A stretch of 64,000 nt of DNA, taken from positions 24,218,537 to 24,282,536 of the forward strand of contig NC_057791.1 in NCBI RefSeq assembly GCF_014905175.1, given 5' to 3'. Positions 1 through 13,302 of this stretch are shown here, piece by piece. This DNA comes from Aphidius gifuensis. Lineage: Eukaryota; Arthropoda; Insecta; Hymenoptera; Braconidae. Within the stretch, counting starts at the first letter, position 1. Each line of letters starts with the position of its first letter. The notes below the pieces were generated by a model. The model was not told the DNA's origin. It ran no database searches and saw only the letters and a program-made list of their open reading frames with translations. A program made the position numbers and the translations under genes.

Positions 1-278
1 TACTGTTTTTTTTTTTTTCGATATTATCAGGTTTGTATTATCTGATCATAATCATCGTCACGTGGACACTTAAAAAATAAAAAAAAATTTCCTTTTCAAT
101 TTTTAGAAATAAATAAAATGATATTATTTATTTTTAAAACTAGTCAACACATTGACACAGTCAACAAATTGTTGTCAGTGTTTTACCAAATAGTCAAGAC
201 ACTCTGGGAGTATTTCTAAAAATTAAAATCTTTAATATTTATCAATTTAAAAAAAAATAAAAATATTAATTATCCAAC

Positions 279-2687
279 ATGCAGGCGGACAACATAAGCC
301 ATATATTATTTACTGGCCCTGAATCATCACCTGAAAATTTTGATGACACTTCTTGGGTGAGTCATCAAATAATTAAAATTATTTTTCGATTTTCATCAAC
401 AAAAAATTACTTTTTAATCTTCAAATAAAAAACACAAAGCTGCTATGATTTTCACTTAAATTATGGTCAATTATATTTTTTATTTTTACAAAAAAAAAAA
501 ATGACCTAGATGAAGACAAAACGTTAATCAATTTTAATTTTATCAAAAAAATTTTGTTTTACAGTTTTTTGGATTTTTTAAAAGAAAAAACAAGGAAACA
601 ATCAAGATGATAAATGACCTGAAAAGTAAACACATTTATTATATTTAAATAAATAAAAAATAATACTTAAATTATATATTTATTATTGTTATTAATTAAT
701 TAATTTTTAGAAATTAATCAGTACAGAAAAAATATGTCAACAAATGAAATGAAAATAGCACTGAGAGCAGCTGAGCTATCAGCTGTTACTAAAAAGCCAA
801 ATTACAAATTGAATAATAAAAATGACAATGACGAAGATTCATCACAAGATGATGATGTAAAAATAACAGCTGTTGATGAATCAATTGATGGAATACGTCG
901 AAGAAAAAAAGAAAAATTGAATAATGAAAAATCAAGAGAGAAAAAGACATCAAAGGATCAGTCAATTGATGAAAATGTTAATTCAAAATGGTACAGTTTC
1001 ATTATTTCAATTGTCAATTGGATTAGTGGATCATTTAGCTCTTCACCAGAACAAATAAATGTTGATCAACAAATTTCTAGTGTTGAAATAGCAGGTATTT
1101 GTTTATTTTAAATTTTGATTATTGTGTTTTTTATTTATTTGTTTATTTTCATGTCATCTAGATAATTTGATGGGTGTTAATCCAAATTATGTTCAGCCTG
1201 AGACAGTTGATACTGGTGCTGAACTAGATGAGGTAGTTGTCCTTGACACAACTGACGAAAAAGAATTAGAATTAAATAAACAAATTAATGACAAATCATC
1301 TATTGATAATGTTTCGAAACAGAGTAAAGAAATTGGTATTTATTTTTTAATTAGATTAATTAACAACAATGATAATTATACATTTTTTATCAGTCAATAA
1401 TAATTTGTATTTTAATTTTTTTTAGATTTATCTTCTAGTGTTAATTCTAGTTACTTGGCATCAACATTTTTGAACACTAAAACAGATAAAAATCAAGATG
1501 ATGATGATGTAATTTTTGATGCACGTTATTTAGAAATAATAAATTCACAAAAACATATTGATGATGAAGTGCCAAACAAGATAGAGACATTAAAAAAAGA
1601 ACAAGTTGAAAATGATGATGGTGATGAATCAAATTGGTATAATGAATTATTTTCTAAAACTCGTGGATCATTTTTTGAATTGTTCGCAAGTAAATGACAA
1701 TTTTATTATTGAATTTATATATTTTATTGATGATTTATAATTTACAGATAATAATTAATTGGTTTTTCTTTTTGTCATTTAGCTGATTTTTCAGTAAATC
1801 CAAATTACGTTAAATCAAAAGATGATCAAAAGTCAAGAGAAACTCCACCTCGTAGTAATGCAATGATTTTTAATAAACATGTTATAAATACACAAGTATT
1901 AACAAATGATGAAAAATTAAAAATTGCTGAACATAACAACAGGGGTTTTATTAAAATGATTATAAAAATATTAACAAGAATACCAGAATTGATAGGAAAG
2001 CTATTTACAACAAAAAATTCTACAAAAGAAATTAAAAAAGATCATGAAGAAGAAGAAGAAGAAAACCCCCAAAAATTGAGAAATTTTTTTGAACAACAAG
2101 AAATGCCAGTTGCTTTAGCTGGAGAGAATTATTATGCTGGACCAATTGAAGGAGCAATAGAAAGATGTTACCAATTGCCAGTATTTACATCAATTAATTA
2201 CAGACCATGGGAGAAAGAATTGCTGGCTGCTGTTTTAAAATCATGTGAGCGAAAAGTATTGCTTGATAATGCTGAAAGACGTGAAGCATTATTTGGTGAT
2301 AATATTGAAGAACGAAAAAAACCAGTTGTTACAATGGAACAAGCAAAACGTGTATTGGAAAAAATTGAAAGAAAAAAGTTGGAGGAATTTAAATGGAGAA
2401 TGGAAGCTAGACAATATTGGGCTAAAAATCAATTGAATAATAATGAAATAACTGATGATGATCATGATGAGTATGTAGATGATAATTGTGGGATTAAAAA
2501 AAGTAATAATGATGATGAGATTTTGTTAGGTAAAGGTGATTTGACTGATAAGAGAAATGTTGAAAGTAGTGATGAATTTGATGATGATAATTTTTTAGAG
2601 CTAGATGATGATGATAGTTATTCAGACCTAGATGATGATGATGATGATAATTATTTAGAGCAAGATGTTGATGATAATTTTTATTAA
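279..2687 (+). CDS. Uncharacterised acidic protein with internal repeats (six exons)
   Basis: I do not recognise the family. Exons join in frame at 279-356, 565-625, 711-1094, 1162-1335, 1426-1689 and 1783-2687, all with GT-AG borders, giving about 621 residues. The ATG at 279 begins the first open exon. Seen: a module recurs in which an aromatic, amphipathic stretch (starting SWFFGFF, KWYSFII or NWYNELF) is followed by acidic linkers; the phrase VNPNY ends two of the modules, once in exon 4 and once in exon 6. The four middle introns all interrupt codons after the first base, so the middle exons are symmetric and could duplicate without frame loss. The last exon carries a conserved-looking helical block (PWEKELLAAVLKSCE, then Lys/Glu-rich helices) and a tail of Asp runs coded by GAT repeats. 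Inference: membrane-surface or scaffold protein. No signal peptide is seen. Confidence 0.7.
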
Positions 2688-3380
2688 TAAAATACAAATA
2701 CTATTGAACCAGGTCAAAATAAAAAAAAATCTAGAACTTGAAGTTGCCTGGAATACAGTGTTACAAAATCAAGATAAACTTAATTTTTTTTCCACAAAAA
2801 TAAAGCAATAAAATATGTGAAAAATTGTCTTTAAAATTTAACAAAAATTGTAGGATATTTATAATATTTTATATTAATTTATTTACACATTATTTTATTA
2901 TAAATTTAAAAAAGAATTTAAATTTTTTCTATTGTCTAAATTAATTTAATTATTATTATTTAATTATTATTATTTACTCAAAATTATACTTCATATTTAT
3001 TTCAATTTATTTTCTCTTTCTTTAATTTTTGTTTTTATTTTGACACAAAATGGAGAATCCTTTGTTTACATTTGTTGTACTCACTTGAGCACACTTCAGA
3101 TCAATGAAATCAATAACACGTGGTTGTTGTTAGTTTGTTACCCACCTGTGTTGACTCCAGTGGTTTCACACAGTTTCACAAAAACTCCATATTAAAAAAA
3201 AACTCCAACTGTGAAGGCTGTGAGTCACTCTGTTAAACAATTTGTGAAAAACCTGACAAGCAACTAATAAACCTCAAAATCAAGTAAGTTTAAAATTATA
3301 TTAACTAATTATTGTCAATTGAATAATCATCAAGAAAATTAACAAACATTTTGTTTTTTAGTTTAAATTAAGGAGCAATT
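2688..3380. other. Intergenic, 3' flank and GTSF1-like promoter region
   Basis: No gene seen. Contains the A+T-rich 3' flank of the acidic-protein gene and a slightly less A+T-rich stretch (about 3050-3300) before the CHHC gene that probably holds its promoter and 5' leader. A splice-like site (AAGTAAGT) at about 3281 and an acceptor near 3360 suggest a leader intron. Confidence 0.4.
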
Positions 3381-4489
3381 ATGCCGGTTGACAGTGATCA
3401 TTTGATATGTCCTCTTGACAAACATCATGTCATTCTAAAACACAGAATGCAAATTCATCTTGTCAAGTGTGAAAAGAATCATGATATGACTAAAAAATCA
3501 AAATGTCCTTACAACAATACTCACATTGTTGATAAAATTGTTTTTCAGGCAAGTTATTGTTTTTTAAATTATATTTTTATTGAATTATTTTTATCATCAT
3601 CTCATGTTTCACAGTCAATCATTAAAAATATTTATATTCATTTGTCACGTGTTGATTAATATTGAATTAATTTAATAATATTATTATTTTTATTTTATAT
3701 TTAGCATCATATTGAGACTTGTCCTGATGCCAAAAGTTTTAATGAATATGTGTACAATACTGATGAAAAAAGACTGCCTGGTATTCTTCCACTTGAAGAT
3801 ATAATAAAACGACAAGAAGATTTTGTTTGTGATGAAGAAAGTTGGGATTCTGTGAGTACCAGTTGAATTTTAATTTTTTTTTAAATGTATTTTTTTTATT
3901 TATCTTTGTTTATTTGATGTATTTTTTTGTTTAGCCAATAAATGGACCTGGTTATGATCCTTTCAAGTGTTCTGAGAATAAAGCTGTATTTAGACAATTA
4001 CCAACTTCAACAAGTAAAAGTGGAAGAAAGGCTTTTCGTGAAGCTGAAAGAAAACGTCATGCTGAACTTGAAAATATTGGTGTTCCTCGTCATGTAGGCT
4101 TGAATAATGACAATAAATCATCGACATTTAGTGAATCAAATTCACAATTAAGACGTCCAAATACTGAATCAAAAACAATGCTTACTTCAAGTTCATCACA
4201 AACAACTTTACCAAGTATTAAACAAGAAGTTGATAATAAAAATCAGAATGCAGAAAATAAACTTGACGATTTTGCTGAAAATAATATTGAAAATATTGCT
4301 GATAATTTGGAAAAGATTACATTGAATGATCATAAAATTAAAGAGGAACAATTTGATAAAGATTTTCCAGTACTTGGTGGTGCTAAGCAAAAGTTTACAG
4401 TTGTTAAAAATAAAAAATCATTTAAAAAACGTTCTGTTCTTTCACCTCTGTCGTCAGCCAACAATGACAAGAATGCCAACAACATATAA
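3381..4489 (+). CDS. GTSF1/Asterix-type CHHC zinc-finger protein
   Basis: Exons 3381-3548, 3705-3851 and 3935-4489 give about 289 residues. Two CHHC fingers with identical spacing C-x5-H-x9-H-x3-C are seen: C10/H16/H26/C30 and C42/H48/H58/C62. The second is completed only by splicing exon 1 to exon 2. This finger pair is known from gametocyte-specific factor 1 (Asterix in flies), which binds RNA and helps Piwi proteins silence transposons in the nucleus; related fingers occur in U11-48K and TRM13. After the fingers comes an acidic stretch ending near WDS, as in GTSF1, then a longer tail than the usual protein of about 170 residues, rich in Ser, Asn and Lys. Intron 1 begins with GC (CAG/GCAAGT). 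Function in piRNA silencing is inferred; a fast-evolving paralog is equally possible. Confidence 0.85.
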
Positions 4490-5990
4490 AATTGAAAAAT
4501 ATCTAAAAAGACAAACAATCATTTAAATATTTACTCCAAAAAAAAAAAAAAAAATGATTTGTTTTGTTGTCAATGAACTTACTGGGATTTTATTATTATT
4601 TTATTTTATTTTCAATTGTAATTTTTCATATTTTTTTGACAGTAAGTTAGTTGTCATTTTTGATAACAAAAAAACTGTTTTATCAATTTAAAAAATATCA
4701 ACAAACAGTGTTGTTAATACTCCATCATGAACAATTACTTTTTTTTTTTTTTTTTTAATTTATCTCAATCAAAATAAAGCTGATAAATCAAAGAACTTTA
4801 TCATTAATTTAATGATAAATTATTTATAATTTAATAGATTAAAATGACTTTGAGATTTGATGAAAAAAAAATAGTTTTGTTTTGCTCATTGAAGCTACTA
4901 AAAAATTAAAACTAAATTAATTTTTCACATCAATAAATAATAACACTTTATAAATAATAATACTTTTCTTAATTACAAAAAAAAATAATAATAATAATAC
5001 AAACATAAAGTAAATAGATTCAACTTCTATTCAACACTCACTTTTCAATAATTTTTTGTTAATAAATACGCAAATGTAATTTAAATTAATGCACATATCC
5101 CAAATCTGTATGATTATTATTTTCTTTTTGTTTTTTCATTATTTCCATGTAACAGTATCATTTGAGTAATATTAATGTCAATAATAAATATACATACAGC
5201 TTAACTATACGCATTATAATTATTAATATTCCTTTAATTTTTTTCCATCACATTGTCACCAAACATCCAGAAATTGAATAAACTTGAAACAAAAATTTTT
5301 CTATTAAAATTTATATCTATAAATTGAATCGAAACACTTTTTAAATTTAAAAACACATTTTGTTAAAATAAATAAATTGGACTAATAAAATTCACTTGAA
5401 TAAAAATTATTCTGAACTGTTTGGTTGTTGAAGTACAAGTGCTTCTTCTCCAGAAAAAATTATAGAAAAAAATAGTCTATCAAAAGTTTCACCTCGACAG
5501 GTGACACACGTTCAAACCCTTTTGCATCGATCTAACATAATATCACCGTGAATATTTTTTTATGCACCAGATGCGTTTGACAATTTATTATTTTTTATAT
5601 TTGTAAATAAATTCTGTCTTGAAGAAATTCAGCATCACGCAAACATAGATAATTTCATGAAATAAATAATAAAAATATGTCACATGTCATTTTATTTTTC
5701 ATATCGATTTCGAAATAATAACTCAAGTGTCAAGTGTCCAGTTGACAAGTATTTTACTATTGTTTATTTAGCTGTTTGATATTAAAAGAAAATTGCATCT
5801 AGTTTTTTTCTATCAAAGGGGAAATAAATTCGTGATAAAAACGTTTATCTTGATAAAAATAATAAAATAAAAGAAACGTCAGTTAAAACTTTGGACACTT
5901 GACGTTTTCAAAGGGTTGAAAGAAAAATATATATCCGAGGGATATCGAAATCTTTCTGTTCATTTGGCTGGGGAAGAAAAATAAAACAAA
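4490..5990. other. Intergenic region
   Basis: A+T-rich sequence with long A and T runs and several AATAAA-like sites. No open frame or RNA gene was recognised. The last 250 bases are the likely promoter and leader of the odorant receptor. Confidence 0.4.
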
Positions 5991-8444
5991 ATGTTTCTAT
6001 TCGAGACGGGATATTACAAGGCAAACAGAATTGGAATGATGCTTTGTGGCACATGGCCAGAACAGTCATTCACAACAAAATTAACAATTAGAATTTTGCA
6101 TACTGGACCAATTATTATTTTGCTCATAGCAGAGGTGATAAAAATAAATTTAATATATTTAAATACTATCGTTGAATAATTTTTTTTTTTTTTGTTTTTA
6201 AAGTCAGTTACTATTTTGAAATAATTTTTTAAATTGAAAAATCATATGTTTTTTTAAGGACTTATTTCGTGAAATTTTTTTTCTATTATTTAATTTATAT
6301 ACTTATCAATATTAAATTATTTTATAAATTACAAAATTTAATTTCAATTATTTTTATTTATTTTTCGATTTTTTAATTTACTAAAATAAATTTTTTTTAC
6401 CCGATTTTTTTTTTTTTTTTTTTAAAAATTTTAAATATAAATTTCATGAAATTTTTTTTTTTATTATTTAATTTATATCAATATTAAATTATTCTATAAA
6501 TTACAGAATTTAATTTCGATTTTAAAAAATTTTTTTTTTCGATTTTTTAATTTATTAACATACTTTTATTTTTCACTGCAATTTACTTTTTTTTTTCTTT
6601 AAATTTCGTACATAAATTATTAGACTTTAACTAATTTCATTTAATAAATAAAATTAATTTATATTATTGTTAAAAAAATAATTTTTAAGCAATTAATTTA
6701 ATTTATCTTTTACAGTTTTTTTATTTTTACGGCATTCGAGGAGATTTTCGTGAAGTCATTCCATGTTTACCATCACCAATGACAATATTCGTAGCATTTA
6801 TTAAATTTAATTTATTAGCCAGTAATAAAAAAATGGTATGTAAAAAAAATACCAATAAACAAATTAAATAAACAAATTAAAAAATTTAAAATGAAAATTG
6901 CAAGTGTTATTGTCAAATAAATTGCTGTTATTATTTTATTCATATCAATAATTTATCTGCCATCAAATTAATTATATTTTCCATCTATCGATTATTAATT
7001 TATTAATGAACAAGACTATTATCTTATTTATAGGTAAAAGATATTATTGACAAAATGAGAAATGATTGGGAATATTTAGAAAAAACATCGACAAATAAAA
7101 TAATGCATATAAATGCTGCCAAAGGACGTCAAAGAATTTTAACATACATGTGTAATTAATAATGAATCATTCATCAAAATCATTGATTAAAGCTATCAAT
7201 GATAAAAAAAAAAAATTATACAATTTCTAATTAATTAATTAAAAAATTATATTAACTATTTAATTTTTTAAAATTTTAGATTATCTTATGATTTCAGCTT
7301 CAATGTATATTGGCTGTTCATTTATTCCAAAAGCACTGGACATTATCATACCTCTCAATGAGACAAGAAAAAACATAGCTCCATTCGAAACAGATTATAA
7401 AGTTGACTTGGATGATTATTTTTATTTAATTGTTTTACATGGTCTAGTTACTTGCACGACAACAGTAACATTTTTATGGGTAACAGATGCATTTATCATG
7501 GTGATGGTTCAACATTGTTGTGGACTCTTTGGTACTATTGGGTAATTATTAAAAAAAATTTTTTTATCAATTACAAATATCAACTTATTAATAATTTTAA
7601 TAATATTCAATTTTCAAGACATGTTTTGAAGCAATTAAATGAAAAAATATCTGAAAAAGATGAAAAAAATATTATAAATTATGCTATATTGATGCATAAA
7701 CGTGCCATTACGTAAAGATGATTTTAATTTAATTAATTTTATCATTGAGTTGTTGTAATTTATTAGGATTTTATTGTTTAAAGATTTGCTGATTTTATTG
7801 AATCAACAGTTACAGTAATGTATGGATTTGTGGTATTGATTAATATGATAGCAATCAGCGTAACAGGTGTTGAAGTTATTAGCATTTTTCTACATCAAAT
7901 AATTAGAAATTCTAAGAGGTCTTTGATTGTTTAAATATTAATTAATAATTATTTATTTTAGACGATATTTAGATGGGATAATCAAGATGTCAGATTGAAA
8001 TTTGTTGCTTACACTATTGCAGAAATTGTACATTTATTTTTTAATACATTACCAAGTCAACAGCTGATTGATGACAGTGGTAAAGTTTTTGATTCAATGT
8101 AAGCAAAATTATTTATTTATTTAATTATTGGATGATTTATTTTGGCTTGTTTTGTTTTAGTTACGAGTGTGATTGGTCTAGCTTGTCAATTAAATCACAA
8201 AAATTAATTTGGCTGATGCTTGTTAGAAGCACCAGACCTTGTTATCTAACAGCTGGAAAATTTTATGAATTAAATATGGAAAATTTTAGCCAGGTTGTTT
8301 ATTTAGATTTAAAAAAATATAAGTTATGATTTTTTATGTAAATTATTGTGTTATTTAATTTGTAAATAATTTTAATATTTGTTTTAATTTTAGGTCGTAC
8401 GTACAGCTGTGTCTTACCTCACAGTTTTGACATCATTTAAATAA
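5991..8444 (+). CDS. Odorant receptor (7tm_6 family)
   Basis: Nine exons join in frame: 5991-6134, 6716-6835, 7034-7151, 7280-7541, 7619-7711, 7784-7874, 7962-8098, 8161-8293 and 8394-8444, about 382 residues, normal for insect odorant receptors. Seen: several hydrophobic segments, the region SVTGVETIF before the sixth membrane span, the motif YECDW-x5-KSQKLIWLMLVRS, and the C-terminal signature with FSQV followed by SYLTVLTSFK. The border of exon 6 (GAA/GTTATT) was chosen because it alone restores the family pattern; its donor is weak. Known of the family: ligand-gated cation channel subunit that works with Orco in antennal neurons, with inverted topology. The ligand cannot be inferred. All exons are intact, so it is probably functional. 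Confidence 0.9.
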
Positions 8445-9873
8445 TTTATTGGATTTATGCACTTTTTTGAGTTAAAGAAAAACTCTGCATCAAATGGAAC
8501 AATGATAATTAAAAATTTTTATTATTTTTGATTTTTAAATGTTTTTTATAATATAATTATTATTAAAAAATATAATTTAATAAACAATTATGCGCTTATA
8601 AATTTATTGATTAATTAATTGAAAAATTTATATTAAAAATATTATATATTTTAGAAATTATAATTTAAACTATAATAAATCAATAATTATTAAATTTTAT
8701 CATATAATTTTGAATATAAAAATTGCCCGTGGCGGAGAAACATATGTTTCGTTTTTTTTTTTTTTGGCCTAGAAAATTTCTCCGCTCTTTCTCCGACTTT
8801 TTTTTTTGAATTTCCTCCGATTTTTTTCCAGCTTTTCTCCGTCTTTTTAAAGCTTCTAAATTTGAATATATAAAATGGGTCAAAACAATAATATCATTCA
8901 ATAAAAATTATTTAAAACCAATATATATCTTTTATTAACTATTGGTAAATTTTAAATAAATTCTACTTATGCGTTTGGTTATAATAAATTAATTTTCGCC
9001 AGCTCCGTTTGCTAGTTTTATAGTATACTGTATTTGATATTGAGATATATATTTAAAATTAAATACCGACATAATAATTATTTGTCATACAGTTTATTTA
9101 TTTTTAGGGTATATTTTCCTTATATGGATTTGCATTTAAAGTCTCTATAATTATTATTTTATTCTGAAATTAAAGCTAAGATATTAATTATTCTAATTCA
9201 AATGGAATTTTATTATACCCAGGGAAAAATCGGTAGATTTGACCAGATCAAATCAGATCTAATTTGATGATTAATCTAATCAGATCTACCAATTTTTCCT
9301 TGGATAAATAAATGTAACTTTCGAAATAAAAACAAACCTATTTTTAATAAAAATAAGAATGTAAAAAAACAGTTACATATATAATTATTTTATAAATAAA
9401 TAAAGTAAAAAATTTCAAATTTTACAAAAGTGTATTTGTCTATAATAATAATTTGTACAAATACCACTAATTTTTATTTCAAATTTATTTTCTAATTTGA
9501 ATATGAATTTTTTTTTCTTTTTCAATTGCTTTTATTTTTTTTATTTTTCATTTTCATTTTATTAATATTTTACATTAAAATTTAAATTAAAAAATAGTTA
9601 TTTAGATTAAAAACAAGAAAGTAATCATGTATTAATATTTATCATAATTATCACCTGATAAAATTTGATAATTAATCTTAAAAATTTAATCATTGCAATA
9701 TCTCAAATCGAAACAATAACTCCATCATTTATTATATTCAATATATTTTTTTATCAAAACAGCCAATGAAAATTATATAATCGACTCATCATTATCACTT
9801 GTTACGTCAAACTATACCACGTCTTAACTTGGTTAGAATATTTATAAATTAAATAAATAAACACGTAAACAAA
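8445..9873. other. Intergenic region with small repeats
   Basis: No gene recognised. Holds the receptor 3' flank, a tract at about 8720-8850 in which CTCCG or its complement recurs five times, a short hairpin element at 9219-9303, and the beta-mannosidase promoter region. The weak open frame on the minus strand over 8680-8901 is only the translated CTCCG/poly-T tract. Confidence 0.4.
9219..9303. repeat. Hairpin element with about 20-base inverted ends
   Basis: The left end (CAGGGAAAAATCGGTAGAT) is nearly the reverse complement of the right end (ATCTACCAATTTTTCCTTGG). Between them the decamer AATCAGATCT occurs twice. The size of about 85 bases and imperfect terminal repeats look like a tiny MITE or foldback remnant. 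Confidence 0.5.
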
Positions 9874-12760
9874 ATGAAAATAATATTAATTATTTATTCA
9901 ATTATTTGTTTTGTTTATTGTAAAAAAATTAACAATGATTGGTACGTTCAAATAACTGGAGAACATAATTATGGTAAGTTTCATAAACAAAATAAATAAA
10001 ACAATCAATATAATATTTGTTATATTAATTTTAAATTAGGAATCAATACTTCAATACCTCAAGATTCCTATTCAATAATTCCACGTGAGCAAATTGATGA
10101 TCCACTTGTTGATGACAATGACTTGATACAAAGATGGATTGGCAACAGTAGTGTTACATTTACAAATTATTTTTCACTTACTGATGATGAATATGATGCC
10201 GAGAGAATAATCCTGGTATTTCATGGTGTCGATACATTTGGAAAAATATTGCTAAATGACAATATCATTGGCTATACCAGCAACATGTTCATTCGTTATG
10301 TTTTTGATGTCAAAAAATATATCAAAGTAAATATTTAACAATTACTTTGTGTTGTTTTACTAACAGCTAGTACTAAAATAAATAATAAATTTATCATTAC
10401 AGAAGGATCGAAATACCTTAACAGTCATATTGGATTCACCAATAAAAAAAGCAACAGAAGCTTTTGAAAATCAGTCTAAAAATTATACAGTATATCCAAC
10501 ATGTGTACCATCATCATACAAAGGTGAATGTCATGTTAATCATATCAGAAAAATGCAAGCAAGTTTTTCATGGGATTGGGGACCAGCAATACCTTCATCT
10601 GGTATTTGGCGAGATGTTGAAATTGTTGCAGTAAAAGATGCAACAATAATTGATCATACTATTGATGTTTATCTTGATAAAAACAATAAATGGATAATAA
10701 ATGTTACTGTTGGTCTTGAAGTGGTCTCCAATAGTCCCACTAAACCAGTTGAAGGTATTCTAGAAGTAATTTTAATCATTGACGATCAACCCAAGCAAGC
10801 AGCCGAGTTGATATCTTGCTCAAAAAATATATCCATATCATCTGGTGTAAATGAAACAGTTGTCTCTGTAAGCCTGACTGTTGATGAATCAAAAATACTC
10901 AGATGGTGGCCAAATGGTTATGGAAAACAAAATCTTTACAAGTTAAATACAACTCTAACAACATCCTCATCATCATCATCAATAACAAAAACTAAAAGAA
11001 TTGGTTTCAGAACAGTTGAACTTGTACAAAAACCATTGGCAAATGGTTTGTCATTTTATTTTAATATAAATGGCATATCAATATTTGCAAAAGGTAGTAA
11101 TATGATACCAACAAGTATATTTATTCAACAATCAAATAATAAAACAATTAGAGAACATTTATTACGTTATTCAAAAGAAGCCAATATGAATATGATGCGT
11201 ATTTGGGGTGGTGGAATTTATGAGACAGATGAATTTTATGATATTGCTGATGAATATGGAATAATGATATGGCAAGATTTTATGTTTGCATGTTCAATGT
11301 ATCCAACAAATGAAGAATTTATTGAATCAGTTAAAATTGAAGTTAAACAAAATTTATGGAGATTAAAAACACATGTATCAATTGTCATATGGGCTGGTAA
11401 TAATGAAAATGAAGCTGCACTTTATGGTAATTGGTATGGTACTAAAGATTCAAAAATATATCGTGATGATTATATTAAACTTTATGTTGATACAATTAAA
11501 TTAGAAATTAATAAATATGATTTAACAAGACCATATATTGTATCAAGTCCAACAAATGGTAAATACTCAGATGACAATGATTACGTTAAAACAGATCCAT
11601 ATTTATTAATTTACGGTGATACACATCGTTATAATTATTTTCTTGATGGTTGGGATATACTGACATATGAAATTCCAAGATTTTCATCTGAATATGGTTT
11701 TCAATCATACCCGTCAATAGTAACACTTGGTCAAGCATCAAAAAAACCAAATGAAGATCTTGTACTTGATTCGAAATTTCTTAAACATCGTCAACATCTT
11801 CTGGGTGGTGATCAATACATGAAATTGTTGATTGCTAAGAATCTTAATATTCCAAAGACAAATAATTCAAAGCAAGATTTTGAAAGTTATGTTTATCTTA
11901 GCCAGGTTAATCAGGCACAAGCTATGAAGGTTCAAACTGAATCATATAGACAAACTAAAAGTAGTATTAATGATGCTGGTGAGGGCATGACAATGGGTGC
12001 ACTTTATTGGCAATTAAATGACGTATGGGCAGCACCAACATGGTCATCAATTGATTACATTGGACGTTGGAAATTACTGCATCATTATGCTGTAAATTTT
12101 TTTGCTCCTGTTATTGTTAGTTCACGTGTTACATTGGCAAATGATATTGTTATTTATATTATCACAGATTTATTGACTGATCTTGGTGATTGTTTTATTG
12201 ATGTTAATGTTTATAAGCTTTGGAATAACATTCAAACAAATTATTATACTTTTAAAGTACCTGGTATTTATGTTGGAGCAAATAAAGCCATTGAAGTAAC
12301 AACACTGAGTGTTGATGAGCTCATGAAGAGAGGCAATTGTACAGATGATAATTGTATTTTTGAGCTTGTTTTGAAAAATCAAAGTGGTAAACAATTGGCT
12401 CCAGTTAATTATGCTTATCCTGTTTCACCAAAACATATTGATCTTCCAGCATGTAAATTAATTGCATCGATTGATTCATCTCGTCAGCAGCACAATGAAT
12501 TTTATGACAAGCACAGAGTCACTGTTAAATCAGCTTGTAGTCAATTATTCGTACAATTTGATGCTGGTGGTTATTTTACTGGCAGATTTTCAGATAATGG
12601 CTTTCACATGCTACATGGTGATAAAAAGAAGCTATATTTTTACATTGATAAATCAAAAAATATTGAAAATATCATACAAACATTTACACTTGTTGCACTT
12701 GGTCAAATTTACCAAAATCCAATGTTGACAAATGATATTTGCTTAGATTGCTTAAATTAA
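9874..12760 (+). CDS. MANBA: Beta-mannosidase, glycoside hydrolase family 2
   Basis: Exons 9874-9973, 10040-10326 and 10403-12760 give about 914 residues, close to animal lysosomal beta-mannosidases. The enzyme removes beta-linked mannose from the non-reducing end of N-glycan fragments in the lysosome. Seen: a hydrophobic signal peptide (about residues 1-18), the N-terminal sugar-binding-type beta domain, FSWDWGPAIPSSGIWR, the barrel motif WGGGIYE, the acid/base glutamate in GNNENE (about E464) and the nucleophile in SSEYGFQS (about E559). Both catalytic residues are present, so activity is expected. Several N-x-S/T sites fit a secretory route. Most of the protein lies in one 2.36-kb exon, unlike the finely split neighbours. 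Digestive or venom use in an insect cannot be excluded. Confidence 0.95.
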
Positions 12761-13302
12761 TATTTTTTTAAAAATAAACTTACGATGAAAAATATGTATC
12801 ACGATGAATATAAATTTCCAGTCCAATTAAACAACCCAAAATAAATAAAATAATAACAATTATTGTATAAATTAAATTTAACATTTTGAATTGAATTTTT
12901 TTTTTTTTTTTTATTAAACAAATAATAACCAAATTTAATAATTAATCTACAAAATATTTTACAAAAAATTTTCTCAATAAAATGACATTTTAAACATTCG
13001 AAAAATAGTAATAATAATAATATTTATTTATTTATTTACAAAATAAATAAATAAATAATGAAAAAAAAAACAAAATTTAATTTTACTTGATTGGCATTTT
13101 TTATTTTTTTTTTAAACTGACTAGAAAAAAAATAAAAAAACAATAAAAAAATTTAATTATTAGATTAATTTGTTGGATTAATTTTATAGAAAAATAATTT
13201 AATTATTGTTGAAAGAAGCGCAATATTTTTTGGACGGTTTGATGATGACATTGATGCTATTTATTTGTTGCAAATTATTAAAAAATATGTAAATTTTAAA
13301 TA
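12761..13302. other. Convergent 3' flanks
   Basis: Space between the ends of the beta-mannosidase (+) and TMEM245 (-) genes. Only A+T-rich 3' untranslated sequence and T/A runs are seen. Confidence 0.4.

Noticed and set aside
2494..2697. His-rich minus-strand open frame
   Set aside because: It is the complement of the Asp-coding GAT repeats in the last exon of the acidic gene.
8680..8901. Basic minus-strand open frame
   Set aside because: Made of translated T/CTCCG repeats, with no splice signals or family resemblance.
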